This document shows positions 1 through 11,660 of a DNA stretch of 64,000 nt, one piece after another. The stretch's first letter is position 1. Each line of letters starts with the position of its first letter. A program made the translations under genes and the position numbers. Under the pieces are notes generated by a model. It was not told the origin of the DNA. It searched no databases and saw only the letters and a program-made list of their open reading frames with translations. Source of the stretch: Dugong dugon (taxonomy: Eukaryota > Chordata > Mammalia > Sirenia > Dugongidae); assembly GCA_030035585.1 (NCBI GenBank), contig CM057469.1, positions 114,864,650-114,928,649 on the forward strand. Reading direction: 5' to 3'.

Positions 1-1570
1 ATTTCCCCTTGCATTTCATACATAGTTACTGCTTTTATACAGATGTTTTAGGATATTTTATTTGAAATGAATAAAGACTGACTAATGCATGCTCTATTAG
101 GGTGAATTTCTATATGGATTTGTATAGCATTAGGAAAGCAAGAATCTCATGGAAATCAAAGCAATTTTATCAAACTATACCAGGGACTCATAGCTGGATT
201 CCATGCACCGTGAGTCGCTCTGCAGTTGTTATTTGCAGCATAACTTGAATACCCTAGCATCAGTGCAGTTTAGCTTATTACTCTTACTCTTTTTTTGTGT
301 GGTCTTGCTTTTTTCTTTTCCAACCACCAGTACGGAAGAGATTTTTTGCCCACTACAAGGTGTCTTTCCATAGTTTCTTCTTCATTCAATCTAACAAACG
401 GTCTTTCTGCATCCATTGCGCTCCCCCATTGCAGGAGCTATGGATGTGGCAATTTCTGTGAGAAGAGGTTGTGGATAGGAAGGACAGCACGATTGTCCAC
501 TACCTGATCAACAGTGCTTTTGATTTGAAAATTAATTTGGAGAAAATAAAATCTTTAACACTGTGGTATTTCTTCTGATTTACTCAAAATTTTTATTTAT
601 TTCAGTAAAATTTAATAATCTGTGCAACAATTTATTCAAGATTGTGATTATAATTTTCAAGTATTTAACATTTTTGTTGCTATTTCTAATGTTGATTAAT
701 TCTCAAGTATATTTTGATCTGATTATTGCTGATGTAAAGGAAAAACTACTGTTTTGGAATCGGCCATCACATGGAAATTTCCCTTGAGGGTTTACATTTA
801 AGAACCATTTTGACCGTTGGTTTAAAACAGTTATTCAGCACAGTGTAAAGAATTCATACTTATAATCTTAATTGGGTTTGAACTTATATAGAAAATAATT
901 GTATTTTTCTTCAAAAGAAATCTGTTTATCCAGGTGATAGTAATTTTTCTTTTTTTATTGATGCTATTGATTATTTACATAAATATTGGTATTGGATGGA
1001 TCTTACATCTTTAGAATAGTTAATTTTTAGTAATAATCTGTTATTATTCAAGACTCCATAAAATAAGTTTCAAAAATAAAGATGGGAAAAGCTTGATATT
1101 TAAGATGCCTAACTACCCACATAAGTCAGGCAAGTTATATCAACTTAACAAAGAAATAAACTGGTAGTGTGTTTAACATATTAAACACAGATTTCTCTGA
1201 CATTAAAATCTGAACTCTATTACTTTTTCTCATCACACTCTACAGCTTTTTTCTATATTGTGCTGCCTCTTAAGCGTCTTCCAGCAAAGCCACAAACCCA
1301 AGAAGTTCCCCAGATAGACTTAATAGATAATTCCTATGTTATGTTACATATTCCTGAGCTAAGATAAAAGCAGTATAAGTTTTGAAATGTATTCTTTAAG
1401 ACTTACATCAAACATTAGTATGCAGGTATAAAGGCTGAACAAATACATAGCTTAATTTTACTTATGAATACGGATGTAGAAATACTAAATGATTAATATC
1501 AAATCAATTCTAAGTCTTTCAATGTGTTTAGGATAATAATTCTCCCCAGCATAATATGTACAGTTATTTC
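1..1570. other. AT-rich DNA without recognised gene or repeat
   Basis: I see no repeat family or gene that I recognise here. Small open frames at about 295-507 and 563-787 on the plus strand have no domain, no recognisable homology and no splice context, so I do not call them genes. A slightly more complex, CpG-containing segment lies at about 330-520. Confidence 0.4.
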
Positions 1571-1581
1571 AAAATCACAAC

Positions 1582-2934
1582 ACCAGGAGGCGGGGCCAAG
1601 ATGGTGGAGTTGTCAGATGCTTCCAGTGGACACTCTTTCAACAAAGACCTGAAAAAAACAAGTGATTCGATTACATATGGCAATCTGGGGGCCCTGAACA
1701 TCAAAGCCAGAGTTGAGGTACCAGACTGAGTGGTGGGGTGAGGGAGAGACAGTTCAGAAGTGGCAAGGAGTTGCCAGACTTCACCTAGTGAGAGCCTTGA
1801 GCCCTTCAGGCAATCAGCAGTCCTCGGGAGGCACGTTTTCCACAATGGGAGACACCCAGAGCCAGAGAGTCTACACAGCCACCCAGAACCAATGAGAAGC
1901 AGCCCTCACTGGGGAAAGATAACTACTTGCATAAGGCTTACCGTGTGGATCAAAAACACCCCCCTTAAGGAAAAACCACTCTCCGAATAAACTCCCTGCT
2001 CCTTGCTCTGCACTGGGTCTTGGACTGGCTTCGGCAATTGCCAAGTCACCTGGGCTAGAAGTAGGATCCATTACACTCCCTGAGCCATTCTCCCTGCCTT
2101 GGAGAGTGAACAAATTAACAAAAAGGGGAAAAAAAATAAACTGCCAGCTACCCTAAGCCAGGAACCAGGGTAGGCACAGCTCCTTTGCCTAGGCACAGGC
2201 ATAAGGGATCCATGGACTTTGAGTGCCTTTCTCCCTGCATTGACTTGTGTGGGCCCATCTCAACAGCGTAGGCCCTCATTACCACAGTACAACAGGATGT
2301 ATACTGGAAGTCTAACTTCAACTGCTTCAGCTGTGAAGTGGTAGGTTATTGACATTTGATGGTGCTCTGCCCATTAAGCAGGGTCTTCACCTACCCACAT
2401 CAGGGACCTGAGGACTGGTGGCTCCATGCACGCCACCTAGCCACCTGCGAGAGGAGCCCCTGAAAAAGAGGTGCTCCCCAGTCCTTGCAGCCAATGGCAT
2501 TAGTTGCTCATAGTCCAGCTGCAAAACCCACCCACCCATGCACTCTAGGGAACAGGGAAAAACCTTCCTCCTGGACACTTGGGGGCTACCATTAGCCCCC
2601 TGCCTTGCTCAGAGTGTGTCCTCCTGCTGCAACCAGATGTCTGTGCCTAAACCAATCACCCATGCCTGTCTAGGACTGTAAGTGAGCCTACACCACACAC
2701 TTGGTGGTTATCTACCTGGCCACCTGAGCTGAAGCCATACAGGAGGAGTGGGTGGACTCCTGAGCTCACATACCTAGTAACAGATCTAACCACCTGCTGA
2801 CAGGACTTTAGAGCTACAAAGGTGCCACTAATCAAACTAGCTCATATGAGAAGCCTATTTAGGCATATCAAAACAAAACAAGAAGCTAGAACACAGTAAG
2901 CAAGCATAAAATAAATAAATATAATAACTTATTG
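1582..2934 (+). promoter_or_regulatory. L1 5' UTR with internal promoter region
   Basis: This is the G+C-richer leader of the full-length L1, from the canonical start motif to just before ORF1. L1 5' UTRs carry an internal RNA polymerase II promoter; that role here is inferred from the family. Antisense open frames at 1564-1845 and 1871-2113 fall in this leader and have no recognisable domain. Confidence 0.6.
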
Positions 2935-3932
2935 ATGGCTTGGAGACAACAGTTAATATCATATCACATAAAGAGGCAATCCATGATGCCTGCAGCAAGC
3001 TCCCAAAATAAAGAATAGAAATTTTCCAGAGGAGGAAAATTACTTGCAATTACCAGAGGCAGAATACAAAAGATTAATATACAGAACTCTTCAAGAAATT
3101 AGGAAAGAAATTAAGCAAAATGCAGCACACGCAGTAGAGGAAATTAAAAAGATTAAAGATTGGAGAAGATAAAATGATAAATTTTACAGGCCACAAGAAT
3201 CCATAGAGAGACAGTAATAAGAAATCCAGAAGATTAACAATAGAATTTCAGAATTAGACAACTTGATAGAAAGCATAGTAGCAGAATTGAGGCAATGGAA
3301 GTCAGAATTAGTGAGACTGAAGATAAAGCACTTGACACCAACTTATTTGAGGAAAAGTCAGATAAAAGGATTAAAAAAGATGAAGCACCCCTAAGAATTA
3401 TGTGGGACTCTATCAAGATAAATAACCTACAAGTGATTGGAATACTAAAACAGGGGGGATAATAGAAAATACAGAGAGAATTGTTGAAGATTGGTTGGCA
3501 GAAAACTTCCTTGATATCATGAAAGATGACAAGATATCTATCCAAGATGCTCATCGAACCCCACATAAGGTAGATCCCAAAAGAAAGCTACCAAGACATA
3601 TATATGATCAAACTTGCCAAAACCAAGGCAAAGAGAGAATTTTAAGAGTGTCTAGTGATAAATAAAAAGTTGTCTACAAAGGAGAGTCAGTAAGAAGAAG
3701 CTTGGACTGCTCAGCAGAAACCATGCAGGCAAGAAGGCAATGGGATGACATATATAAAGCTTTGAAGGAAAACTACTGCCAGCCAAGAATTATATATACA
3801 GCAAAACTGTCTTTCAAATATGATGGTGAAATTAGGGTATTTCCAGATAAACAGAAGTTTAGGGAATTTGCAAAAACCAAACCAAAATTACAAGAAATAC
3901 TAAAGGGAGTACTCCAGCTAGAAAATCAGTAA
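2935..3932 (+). pseudogene. L1 ORF1 remnant (RNA-binding protein)
   Basis: ORF1p is the trimeric, coiled-coil RNA chaperone that coats L1 RNA. The coding signal runs from about 2935 (start uncertain) and is broken by stops and frameshifts. The C-terminal domain is open at 3702-3932 (77 codons) and shows the family's conserved stretch: a W-D-D segment, a 'LSFKYDGEI' motif, then a 'FPDKQK' motif. The upstream RRM-like part is visible in pieces at about 3480-3600. There is a stop-containing stretch just before the C-terminal piece (about 3660). ORF2 starts about 450 bp downstream, longer than the usual inter-ORF spacer. Confidence 0.8.
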
Positions 3933-4378
3933 CATCAGATAACAACCCAAGACTAGACCAAGGACGGAGCAACCAGCTATCAACCCAGATAGGGAAGTCA
4001 CAAAAGTAAATCAAAGCTAAAACACTGAAAAAAGGGAAACAGATGTCAATATGTAAAAGATGACAACATTAAAACAAAAAAGAGGGACTTAAAAAATGTA
4101 GACATAGATTTTTCATATGGAGAGGAAGTCAAGGCAATATAAGGAAATAAAAGACTGATACAAACTTAGAAAAATATGGGTAAATATTAAGGTAATCACA
4201 AAGGAAACTAACAATCCTACAAGTCAAAAAAAATACTAGAAAAATATAAAGACTCAGCAAACACAAAAACAACCACAATGACAAAGATGAAAAGAAAATA
4301 TGTAAAGAAAAACAACTCAGCACAGAAAATTAAGTGGAACAAAGAAACCGTGAACAACCCATAAAAAAAGACATCAAA

Positions 4379-7300
4379 ATGACAGCACAAGACTCATACC
4401 TATCAGTAATTACGCTGAATGTAAATGGACTAAATGCACCAAAAAAGAGACAGAGAGTGGCAGATTGGATAAAAAAACATGAGTCAGGTATATGCTGCCT
4501 ACAAGATACACACCTTAGACTTAAAGATACACAAACAAACTAAAACTGAAAGGATGGAAAAAAATATATATCATGCAAACAACACTCAAAAAAGAGCTGC
4601 AGTGAAATATTAGTCTCTAACAAAAAACACTTTAAAGTAAAATCCACCACAAAGATAAGGAAAGACACTATATAATGATTAAAGTGTCAGTACACCAGGA
4701 GGACATAACTGTAATAAATATTTACACACCCAACAACAGCGCTCCAAAATACATATAACAAACTCTAACAGCAATGAAAAGAGAGAAAAACAGCTCCAAA
4801 ATAGTAGTAGGAGACTTTAATACACCACTTTCAGTGCAGGACAGAACATCCAGAAAGAAGCCCAGCAAAGACACGAAAGCGCTAAATGCTATAATCAACC
4901 AACTTGATCCCATAGACATATACCTAACACTGCATCCAACAGCAGCCAAGTATACTTTCTTTTCCAACGCACATGGAAGATTCTCCAGAATAGACCACAT
5001 ATTAGGCCATAAAGCAAGCTTTAACAAAATCCAAAGCATCGAAATATTACAAAACATCTTTTCTGACCATAAAAGTAGAAATCAACAACAGAAAAAGCAA
5101 ATAAAAAAATCAAACACATGGAAACTGAACAATACCTTGCTCAAAAACTATTGGGTTATAGAAGAAATTAAGGATGGAATAAAGAAATTCATAGAATCAA
5201 AGGAGAATAAAAACACATCCTACCAGAACCTTTGGGACATAGCAAAACCAGTGCTCAGAGGTCAGTTTATAGCAATAAGTGCACACATCCAAAAAGAAGA
5301 AAGGACCATAATAAAAACATTAAACCTACAACTGGAACAAGTAAAAGAGAGCAGGAAAAGAAGCCTAGAGGTGCCAGAAGAAAGATAATAATAACAATTA
5401 GGGAAGAATTAAATGAAATAGAGAATAGAAAAACAACTGAAAGAGTTAACAAGACCAAAAGAGGGTTCTTTGAAAAGTTCAACAAAAATTAATAAACCAT
5501 TGGCCAAACTGACAAACAAGAAATAGGAGAGGAAGCAAATAACCCATATAAGAAATAAGATGGGTTATATCACAACAGACCCAACTGAAATTACCCAGCA
5601 TAACCCTAAACCATGTAAAGACACCAAAAAAAAAAAAAAAAAGGAAATTACAGACCAATATACCTCATGAACGTTGACGCAAACATCCTCAAGAAAATTC
5701 AAGCCAATAGAATCTGGCAACATATCAAAAAAATATTTAGCAATGATCAAGTGGGAATTATACCAGGTATGCAGGGATGGTTCAACATTACAAAAACAAT
5801 CAATGTAATCCATCACATAATTAAAACAAAAGTCAAGAACCACGTGATCTTATCAATCGATGCTGAAAAGGCATTTGACAAAGTCCAACACACATTCATG
5901 ATAAAAACTCTCAACAAAATAGGAATAGATGGGAAATTCTTCAGTATAATTAAGGGCATTTATACAAAGCCAACAGCCAACATCATCCTAAATGGAGAGA
6001 ATTTGAAAGCATACCCCTTGAGAACGGGAACCAGACAAGATGTAAAAGATCTATACAATGAAAACTACAAAACACTATTGCAAGAAACCAAAAGAGAACT
6101 GCATAAGTAGAAAAACATGCCTTGCTCATGGATACGTAGACTCAACATTGTGAAAATGTCAGCTCTACCCAAAGCGATCCACAGATACAATGCAATCCTG
6201 ATCCAAATTCCTGCAGCGTTTTTTAATGAGATGGAGAAACAAATCACCAACTTCATATGGAAAGGGAAGAGGCCTCAAATAAGTAAAGCATTACTTAAGA
6301 AGAACAAGGTGGGAGGCCTCACACTTCCTGATTTTACAACCTATTATACTGCCACGGTAGTCAAAATAGCCTGGTATTGGTACAACAACAGATACATACA
6401 CCAATGGAAGAGAATTGAGAATCCAGACGTAAATTCATCCACTTATGCGCAGCTGGTATTTGACAACCGCCCAAAGTCCATTAATTGGGGAAAAGACAGT
6501 CTCTTTAACAAATGGTGCCAGCATAACTAGATATCCATCTGCAAAAAACTGAAACAAGACCCATACCTCACACCATGCACTAAAACCAACTCAAAATGGA
6601 TCAACAAATTAAATATAAAATTGAAAATGAAAAAGATCATGGAAGACAAATATGGACAATGCTAGGAGCCCTAATACATGGCATATATACAATATGAACC
6701 ATAAGTAACAATGCACAAGCACCAGAAGAGAGACTATATAACTGGGAGCTCCTAAAAATCAAACACTTATGCTCATCAAAAGACTTTACCAAAAGAGTCA
6801 AAAGACAACCTACAGACTGGGAAAAAAATTTTGGCTACAACAAATCTGATCAGCATCTAATCTCTAAAATCTACAAGATACAGCAAAATCTCAACAACAA
6901 AAAGACAAATAACCCAATTAAAAAATGGACAAAGATATGAACAGTTACTTTGCTAGACAAGATATTCAGGTGGCTAACGGACACATGAAGAAATGCTCAC
7001 GATCATTAGCCGTTAGAGAAATGCAGATGAAAACTACAATAAGATATCATCTCACCCCAGTAAAGCTAGAATTAATCCAAAAAACACAAAATAATAAATG
7101 CTGGAGAGATTTGTGGAGAGACTGGAACACTTATACATGGTTGGTGGGAATGTAAAATGGTACGACCACTTTGGAAATCGATTTGGGGCTTCCTTAAAAA
7201 GCTAGAAATAGAAGTACCATACGATCCAGCTATCCTGCTCCTTGCAATATATCCTAGATAAATAAGAGCCGTCCCAGGAATAGATATATGCACACCCATG

Positions 7301-7530
7301 TTCATTGCAGCACTGTTCACAATAGCAAAAAGATGGAAACAACCTAGGTACCTATCAACAAATGAATGGATAAACAAATTATGGTATATCCACACAATGT
7401 GATACTACGCAACAATACAGAACCACGATGAAGCTGTGAAACATAACATGAAGGAAGCTGTTGGTCATTGCATTGAGTGAATTTAATCAGTCACAGAAGG
7501 ACAAATATTGTATAAGACCACTATTATAAG
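4379..7530 (+). pseudogene. L1 ORF2 remnant (endonuclease / reverse transcriptase), two internal deletions
   Basis: ORF2p normally supplies an APE-type endonuclease, a reverse transcriptase (RT) and a C-terminal cysteine-rich domain. The endonuclease start is open at 4379-4543 with the family's 'NVNGLNAP' motif. The catalytic glutamate of the L-Q-E-T-H motif is aspartate here (codon 4505-4507). Endonuclease motifs G-D-F-N, an S-R-I-D-H segment and S-D-H follow in the frame 4774-5388. RT segments lie at 5667-6110 and 6117-6530, and C-terminal segments at 6925-7155. Compared with L1 ORF2 as I know it, about 290 bp are missing near 5595 and about 340 bp near 6038. The second loss removes the F-A-D-D catalytic motif of the RT. 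Several stops also interrupt the frame. The 3' end of the frame is approximate. Confidence 0.88.
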
Positions 7531-8500
7531 AACTCAAGAAAAGGTTTAAACACAGAAAAATACATTCTTTGATGGTTACAAGGGTGGGGAGAGAGGGAGA
7601 GGGTTATTCACTAACTAGATAGGAGAAGAATTATCTTAGGTGAAAGGAAGGACAGCACACACTACAGGAGAAGTCAGCACAACTGCACTAAGCCAAAGCT
7701 AAGACGTTTCCTGAATACAACGAAACACTTTGAGGGACAGAGTAGCGGGAATGGGGGTCTGGGGACCATGCTTTCAGGGGACATCTAGGTCAATTGGCAT
7801 AACAAAGTTTATTAAGAAAATGTTCTGCATCCTACTTTGGTGAGTGGAGTCTGGGGTCTTCAAAGCTAGTGATCAGTCATCTAAGATGCATCAATTGGTC
7901 CCAACCACCTGGAGTAAAGGCGAATGAAGAACACCAAAGACACAAGGAAACTATTAGCCCAGAAGACAGAAAGGGCCACGTAAATCAGAGACTTCAGCAG
8001 CCTGAGACCAGAAGAACTAGATGGTGCCTGGCTACTACCAATGACGCCCAAACAGGGAACACAGCAGAGAGTCCCAGATGGAGCTGGAGAAAGGTGGGGT
8101 GCAGAACTCAAATTCTAGTAAGATGACCAAACTTAATGGTCTGACTGAGACTGGAGGAACTCCAGAAATCATGGCCCCTGGACTGTCTATCAGCCTAGAA
8201 CTAAAACAATTTCCAAGGCCAACTCTTCAGACAGGGATCGGACTGGACTGTGGGACATAAAGTGATACTTGTGAGGAGTGTGCCTCTTAGCTCAAGTAGA
8301 TACAAGAGACTAAATGGGCAGTTTCTGTCCAGAGGTGAGATGGGAAGGCAGAGAGGGTTAGGGGCTGGTTGAATGGACATGGGGAATCAGGGGTGGAAAG
8401 GAGGAGTGTGCTGTCACAGTATGCAGAGAGCAATTAAAGTCACAAAATAACATATGTATAAATTTTTGTATGGGAAAAATAAAAAAAAAAGGAGAAGAAA
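7531..8500 (+). mobile_element. L1 3' UTR and A-rich tail
   Basis: This is the non-coding 3' part of the full-length L1. It includes a G+A-rich run at about 7580-7610 and ends in 'aaataaaaaaaaaagg' plus an A-rich tail before the TSD. Open frames at 7869-8126 and 8078-8260 fall within it and look like chance frames. Confidence 0.8.
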
Positions 8501-8511
8501 AAAATCACAAC

Positions 8512-8719
8512 CCTGATATCTTTTTTGTGTACTGGTAGAATTGTTCTAACAATTATACATAAGAATAACCTGTAAAACGTCAAAAACAAATAACTTCTAA
8601 TAAAGGAGGCTTTCTTCCTGTTGTTATTAGTAATATTAAAATAATTTCTAACTATAGCAGATATGAACAGAAGCATCATGGAACATAATGAAATTAAAAA
8701 AATCGATACTAAAGGCTAG
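8512..8719. other. Short AT-rich spacer after the L1
   Basis: This stretch follows the 3' TSD of the full-length L1. No gene or clear repeat is seen. It may be the start of the older L1 piece annotated next. Confidence 0.3.
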
Positions 8720-9480
8720 ATTAATTTTGAAAAAGTGAGTTAGATCGCCACTTCATATTTTACACAAAGCCCATTATAGTCAGATGAAATAGTTAAATGT
8801 AAAACATAAACTAGAAGAAAATTGCAGCACATTAAAAATAGGCTGATACTTTAAAAATACCTTCTATGTTAAAATAAAAATCTTCCCACAGATTAGGAAG
8901 GAAAGGAAGATATGACAAAAATAGTTAAAGCATATGATAGCAGGGATACTTCTCTCAGTTTAACAATGAACTGAAAAATGAATGGGAAAAAATGATGTAA
9001 ACTTCAATTTTAAAATGTACAAATGCCTTAAAGATGTTAGTGATAAAGAAAAAAATTCATAAGCATATGAAATGTTTAAATGTATTATTATTCAAAGTAA
9101 CAAAATTAAGCAATGATCTTTTTAAAAAATAAATTAACAAAGAGTAGAAACAATGATAGTATCCAGTGCAATCAAAGCCTTTTGGAAATGATCAAACACA
9201 AACTCCTGAAGGAAGATACTGCAAAATAATACCAACATTTTAAAAATCTTTAAAAAATATTTAGATTTGATCTAGCTCTCCTTCAGGAATAAGTCTTAAG
9301 AAAACATTCAATATATTCTCAGAGATCTAGATGTATGTGATATTCATCATGCATTGTACATAAAATTTAATAAGTTGTGAAAAGGGTACTTAGTCAATAA
9401 AAAGTGATTGGATAAACAAATTACAGCACTTTAATAAAAGGAGATACTCAACTAGTATAAGAGTATAAATAATGAAGTTG
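8720..9480 (+). mobile_element. Old L1M-type ORF2 3' remnant
   Basis: This degraded sense-strand L1 sequence matches the ORF2 C-terminal region in pieces. Examples are the segments around 8790-8830 ('taaatgtaaaacataaac'), 9280-9330 and 9400-9450 ('gtgattggataaacaaatta'). The full-length L1 apparently landed in or next to this older copy. Divergence is high and the edges are uncertain. Confidence 0.5.
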
Positions 9481-10686
9481 AAGAACTAGGTAATGCCAGA
9501 TAATCCATTTCATATTTTACTTTTCCTTAAAAATGCTTGTAGGCATTTTATTTTAATAACTTTCAGGTTTATAATCAAAAGATAATGCAGGTTAATTAGA
9601 GACACTTTAAAAATCATAGGTAAATCTGAAGAAGAAAAGTAATATCACTCAGAAAAATCATCATAAATATTTAAATGTGCATAGATATATATTGTCAAAA
9701 CATAAATAAAAAATTAGTGGGAGTCCAAGTTAAATAAATAGAAAATTAATGCAATGTTTTTATTTTTTTTTCTGTTGACTAGACAATAAATTATTTTACA
9801 TAATAATATCAAAGTACAGTGCCTTTTAGAATAAAGAATAATATGAATTCAAGTAATCATAAGGCTATGTCATTTGTGGATACACCAAATACCTAGCATG
9901 GCAGTGGGGATAGGGGACCAAAAAACTCTACCCTGGCATTTGATGGATGCAAACCTCAGTGACTTGAAAGAACTTCTAATCTTATAAAATTACATGTCAA
10001 CGAAATTGCCACAATTGGTTTTCAGAAAAATGAATCATTTTCTGAGGCAGACTTATTGAGGAATTATTAACATAACAGGCCTAACATGCTTAGAAAAATA
10101 CAGAGAATTCTGTTTTTCTAGAGGAATAAAAATTGGTCAAGGATGAAGTGGTTTGAGGTGAAACAATAGTGGAGGAGTGATTTCTGTAACTGTGAATTAG
10201 GGGCCATAAGTGTGACTCTATGTCCTGTGAACTAATAGTGTCACTTTGAACGGTGGTTTCAGCTTTTTCATTTCTGTTTAATGATCGGATTGGTTCACTG
10301 GATGTGATAGTCTTTGATATATGCTTCTTTTCTATAGTTCTGTAGTTGAATCCTATCTTCTAGATCCATCAGGCAGGCATAACTCATTTCACTTTTTTCT
10401 CATACACATAAATGTTATTCTAAGTTGTTGAAAAATTACAAAGCAATATTTAGCACATGATCTCTATTTCTGAATTTAAATATTACATATACACTTACAA
10501 ATGCTAACAATACAGTATGATTATAAATGATCTTTTTCCTTCCTTGGGTTTATCTACACTAGTAAACTTATAGATACTTATGTGTAAGCTTATAATAAAA
10601 AAAAATAAAGTTAGAAAATACATCCATTATATCCAACACTATGCTACATTCACTCAACATGTTAAAAATATAAGAATGTCAGTATT
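9481..10686. other. AT-rich DNA, possibly old LINE 3' UTR in part
   Basis: The part at 9500-9720 has the composition of an old L1 3' UTR (A-rich with 'aaaaatcatagg'-like words), but I cannot assign a family. The rest to 10686 shows no gene or recognised repeat. Confidence 0.35.
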
Positions 10687-11178
10687 CTTAATGTTCCAAT
10701 CTTTTTTTTTTTTATATTTTATTGTACTTCAGGTGAAGGCTTACAGAACAAATAGTTTCTCCTGAAACAGTAGTACACATGTTGTTTTATGGCATTGGTT
10801 AACAACCTCACAACATGTCAACCCTCTAACTTCTCAACATTTTTTTTTTTGGTAAAAATACACATAGCCAAAGATACACCATTTCAAAAACTTCTACACG
10901 CACAGTTCAGTGACTGACTACGCTCTTCCAATTGTGCTGTTATTCTCACTTAAGATGAAGGCTTACAGAACAAAATAGTTTCCCATTCAACAGATACTAC
11001 ACATGTTGCCCTATGACAATGGTTAACAATCTCACAACACATCAACAATTGCCCTACTCAACCTTGGGTTCCCTATCACCAGCTTCCTTGTCCCCTTCTG
11101 CCTTCTGGCCCTTGTCACTGGACTCCTGTACCTCGTTAGTCTCATTTGGTTTTACGGGGCTTAATGTTCCAGTCTTTT
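10687..11178 (-). mobile_element. Stack of three antisense L1 3' ends flanked by a 19-bp TSD
   Basis: The interval 10706-11159 holds three L1 3' UTR tails in antisense orientation. The leftmost (10706-10835) has a poly-T start. The middle piece (10836-10949) belongs to a different 3' UTR type with its own poly-T. The right piece (10950-11159) restarts with the same 'gatgaaggcttacagaaca' words as the leftmost. The whole is bounded by near-identical 19-mers at 10687-10705 and 11160-11178 (one mismatch). The simplest reading is successive insertion of truncated L1s into the A-tails of earlier ones. Confidence 0.75.
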
Positions 11179-11450
11179 GCAGCAAAAAGATTATATTTGT
11201 ATCATCTGCAATCTTAAAAAACACAGATTGTACTTTTTTATTCTTTTGAGACTCTTGGGTTCTAAATAAGTTACTTTTTTTTAAGTGAGAAAGGTCACTT
11301 GACAATAGAAAAATAATTAGATTATATTGCATTATCAGAAATGCACTTTGCTGTATGAAACATTTTCCTTTAAAGGTTTCTAAGCAAAAATGAAAATTTT
11401 TCCCCCTTAGGTTGTATTTCATGAGGATTGAGTATTAAGTGTCATTCTTT
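11179..11450. other. Spacer, no recognised feature
   Basis: This is AT-rich sequence between the L1 3'-end stack and the CpG-dense island. An antisense open frame (11054-11422) overlaps the L1 tails and has no domain. Confidence 0.3.
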
Positions 11451-11660
11451 CGATACCTGCCATGAAAGCTCCGACTGGATAAAATGGCCAAACTGGCTAA
11501 TCTCGTACAGCTATTTCTCATAGTGACTACGCAAGAGAACGGTAAGTGAGAGACGCAGTGTTAACGTCCGCTCTGGGAGGAGACTCCATCATCATCTGTC
11601 TAACGTCACCGTAGCTCTTTAAGTGAAGGATTCAATACCTGAGCTCATTTTGGAAATATG
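11451..11660. other. CpG-dense island in AT-rich desert
   Basis: Ten CpG dinucleotides occur between 11451 and 11612, while the surrounding kilobases are strongly CpG-poor. No repeat family that I know accounts for it. It contains 'taacgtcacc' (a CGTCA half-site of the CREB/ATF type) at 11601-11610. It could be a conserved non-coding element, a small regulatory element or an exon. The sequence alone does not decide. Confidence 0.45.
11484..11541 (+). other. Speculative short first coding exon with consensus splice donor
   Basis: An ATG at 11484 opens 19 codons plus one base, directly followed by 'gtaagtgag' at 11542, a strong 5' splice-site consensus. The peptide has a short hydrophobic core (leucine, valine, phenylalanine and isoleucine around residues 8-14) and would end in phase 1. 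Signal-peptide exons commonly look like this. I do not recognise the protein and found no second exon nearby. A chance match is quite possible, because a GTAAGT word is expected many times in 64 kb. Confidence 0.15.

Larger units (their letters stand above)
1571..8511 (+). mobile_element. Full-length L1 LINE with 11-bp TSD
   Basis: This is a complete-ended L1 retrotransposon. The 5' end (about 1582) shows the usual L1 start, 'ggaggcggggccaagatgg'. It is followed by a roughly 1.4-kb 5' UTR, a broken ORF1 (to 3932), a broken ORF2 (4379 to about 7530), a 3' UTR of nearly 1 kb and an A-rich tail ending at 8500. The 11-bp sequence 'aaaatcacaac' occurs at 1571-1581 and again at 8501-8511, which is the TSD of target-primed reverse transcription. 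The 3' UTR is of the type I associate with afrotherian L1s. Its antisense counterpart is seen in truncated copies at 10.7 and 43.2 kb. Both ORFs are disrupted, so this copy cannot move on its own. Confidence 0.93.

Noticed and set aside
295..507. Complex, CpG-containing segment with a 70-codon ORF
   Set aside because: I recognise no protein or repeat, and the frame has no splice signals that fit. It is left as unassigned.
11054..11422. 122-codon minus-strand ORF
   Set aside because: It overlaps the L1 3' tail stack and AT-rich flank and has no recognisable domain.
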